Shown here: piece after piece, positions 4,870-5,114 of the stretch
Layout of the letters: the number at the start of each line of letters is the position of its first letter
How positions within the stretch are numbered: position 1 is the first letter of the stretch
NCBI GenBank assembly: GCA_039666455.1
Contig: JAVSLW010000003.1
Coordinates: forward strand, 1 to 5,114
DNA: 5,114 bases
From: Methanobacterium sp.
GTDB taxonomy: Archaea > Methanobacteriota > Methanobacteria > Methanobacteriales > Methanobacteriaceae
Direction: 5' to 3'
The notes under the pieces: model-generated
The model's input: the letters and a program-made list of their open reading frames with translations, nothing else
What the model was told of the DNA's origin: nothing
Databases searched by the model: none
Made by a program: the position numbers and the translations under genes

Positions 4870-5114
4870 ATGAATGATGTAAGAAAAATTTTAGTCATAA
4901 CAATCTTTTTTGTGATATTTGTAATGTTTATGGGGAAAGTATCTGCTGCTAACTGGACTGTTAATCCTGGAAATAGTATTCAAGCAGCTGTAAAAATAAT
5001 AACACAATCCAAAATAACAAAATAACAAATAATAGTTGGATGGGAATTGAATTAAGCCATTCAAATGATAACACAATCCAAAACAACAATATAACAGATA
5101 ATACTTGGTATGGA
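4870..5114 (+). pseudogene. Beta-helix surface (adhesin-like) protein gene, broken near its start
   Basis: From ATG 4870 the frame encodes a signal peptide: basic start MNDVRK, hydrophobic core to about residue 21, and a VSA-A cleavage site at 25-27. Then follows NWTVNPGNSIQAAV (28-41), the usual start of NosD-like right-handed beta-helix domains in methanogen adhesin-like proteins. Normally about 50-100 residues would come next (GDTI... first turns); instead the frame reads KIITQSKITK and stops at TAA 5023-5025. In another frame, bases 4995-5114 encode typical beta-helix turns (NNTIQNNKITNNSWMGIEL) open to the window edge. So sequence encoding the first turns is missing and the frame is shifted. 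It could be a decayed gene, a phase-variable surface gene or an assembly error at repeats. Start support is weak (GGGGTAGGG upstream), while signal peptide and domain start are clear. Confidence 0.68.
4995..5114 (+). repeat. 69-base beta-helix repeat, one full and one partial unit
   Basis: The unit at 4995-5063 recurs from 5064 to the window end at an offset of 69 bases (23 codons), with AACACAATCCAAAA identical at 5001 and 5070. Each encodes an Asn-rich turn of the form NNTIQNN.IT.N.W.G, typical of parallel beta-helix (PbH1) repeats. Near-identical DNA repeats like these favour slippage and recombination. Confidence 0.75.

Noticed and set aside
4891..5076. 61-codon minus-strand frame over the adhesin start
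   Set aside because: Antisense to the signal peptide and beta-helix repeats; composition is that of reversed Asn-rich repeat DNA.
4995..5114. Possible CRISPR-like array from regularly spaced repeats at the right edge
   Set aside because: The 69-base period is a multiple of three and encodes beta-helix turns; there is no palindromic repeat with unique spacers.

Overview
The window looks like an accessory stretch of a methanogenic archaeon, most likely Methanobacteriales (Methanobacterium-like). Reasons: AT-rich DNA with archaeal GGTGAT-type ribosome sites and TATA/BRE-like promoters, a MJ0406-type PfkB nucleoside kinase, an archaeal SerA, a stand-alone NifX-type protein and the start of a beta-helix surface protein. 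The organism call is inference from protein families; no search was run.

Layout. Bases 1-319 are the right end of an IS200/IS605-family element: the C-terminus of TnpB with its zinc finger, then a hairpin and a TCAA right-end signal. The element ends exactly where the reading frame of an ICMT/PEMT-type membrane methyltransferase resumes (320-544), so that gene is split. A gene-poor stretch (545-834) carries two related palindromes, one a perfect 18-mer, ahead of an intact NifX-like gene (835-1212). Right behind it lies a decayed nitrogenase-reductase-like (NifH family) remnant (1228-1440) with two frame changes and a mutated P-loop. It runs into a serA gene (1425-2429) that keeps the whole catalytic core but stops near residue 334, without the usual archaeal C-terminal regulatory domains. 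A trace of the lost part is readable in another frame.

From 2678 a two-gene unit follows: an unannotated 38-residue charged small protein and a membrane-anchored, tandemly duplicated DUF305 protein with His-His and Met-rich motifs (2826-3467), probably metal-related. A convergent gene (4581-3664, minus strand) encodes a complete PfkB nucleoside kinase with a TTG start. After a 288-base divergent promoter region, a secreted beta-helix (adhesin-like) gene starts at 4870, but its frame breaks after about 41 residues and repeat-coding sequence continues in another frame to the window end.

Taken together, the intact genes (NifX-like, small protein plus DUF305, nucleoside kinase) sit among four damaged ones (methyltransferase, nifH-like, serA 3' end, adhesin) and a mobile element, which points to a plastic, decaying region. 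No clearly new multi-gene system is evident. The best leads are the paired operators before nifX, the TnpB guide-RNA end at a precise junction, and the small protein/DUF305 pair.
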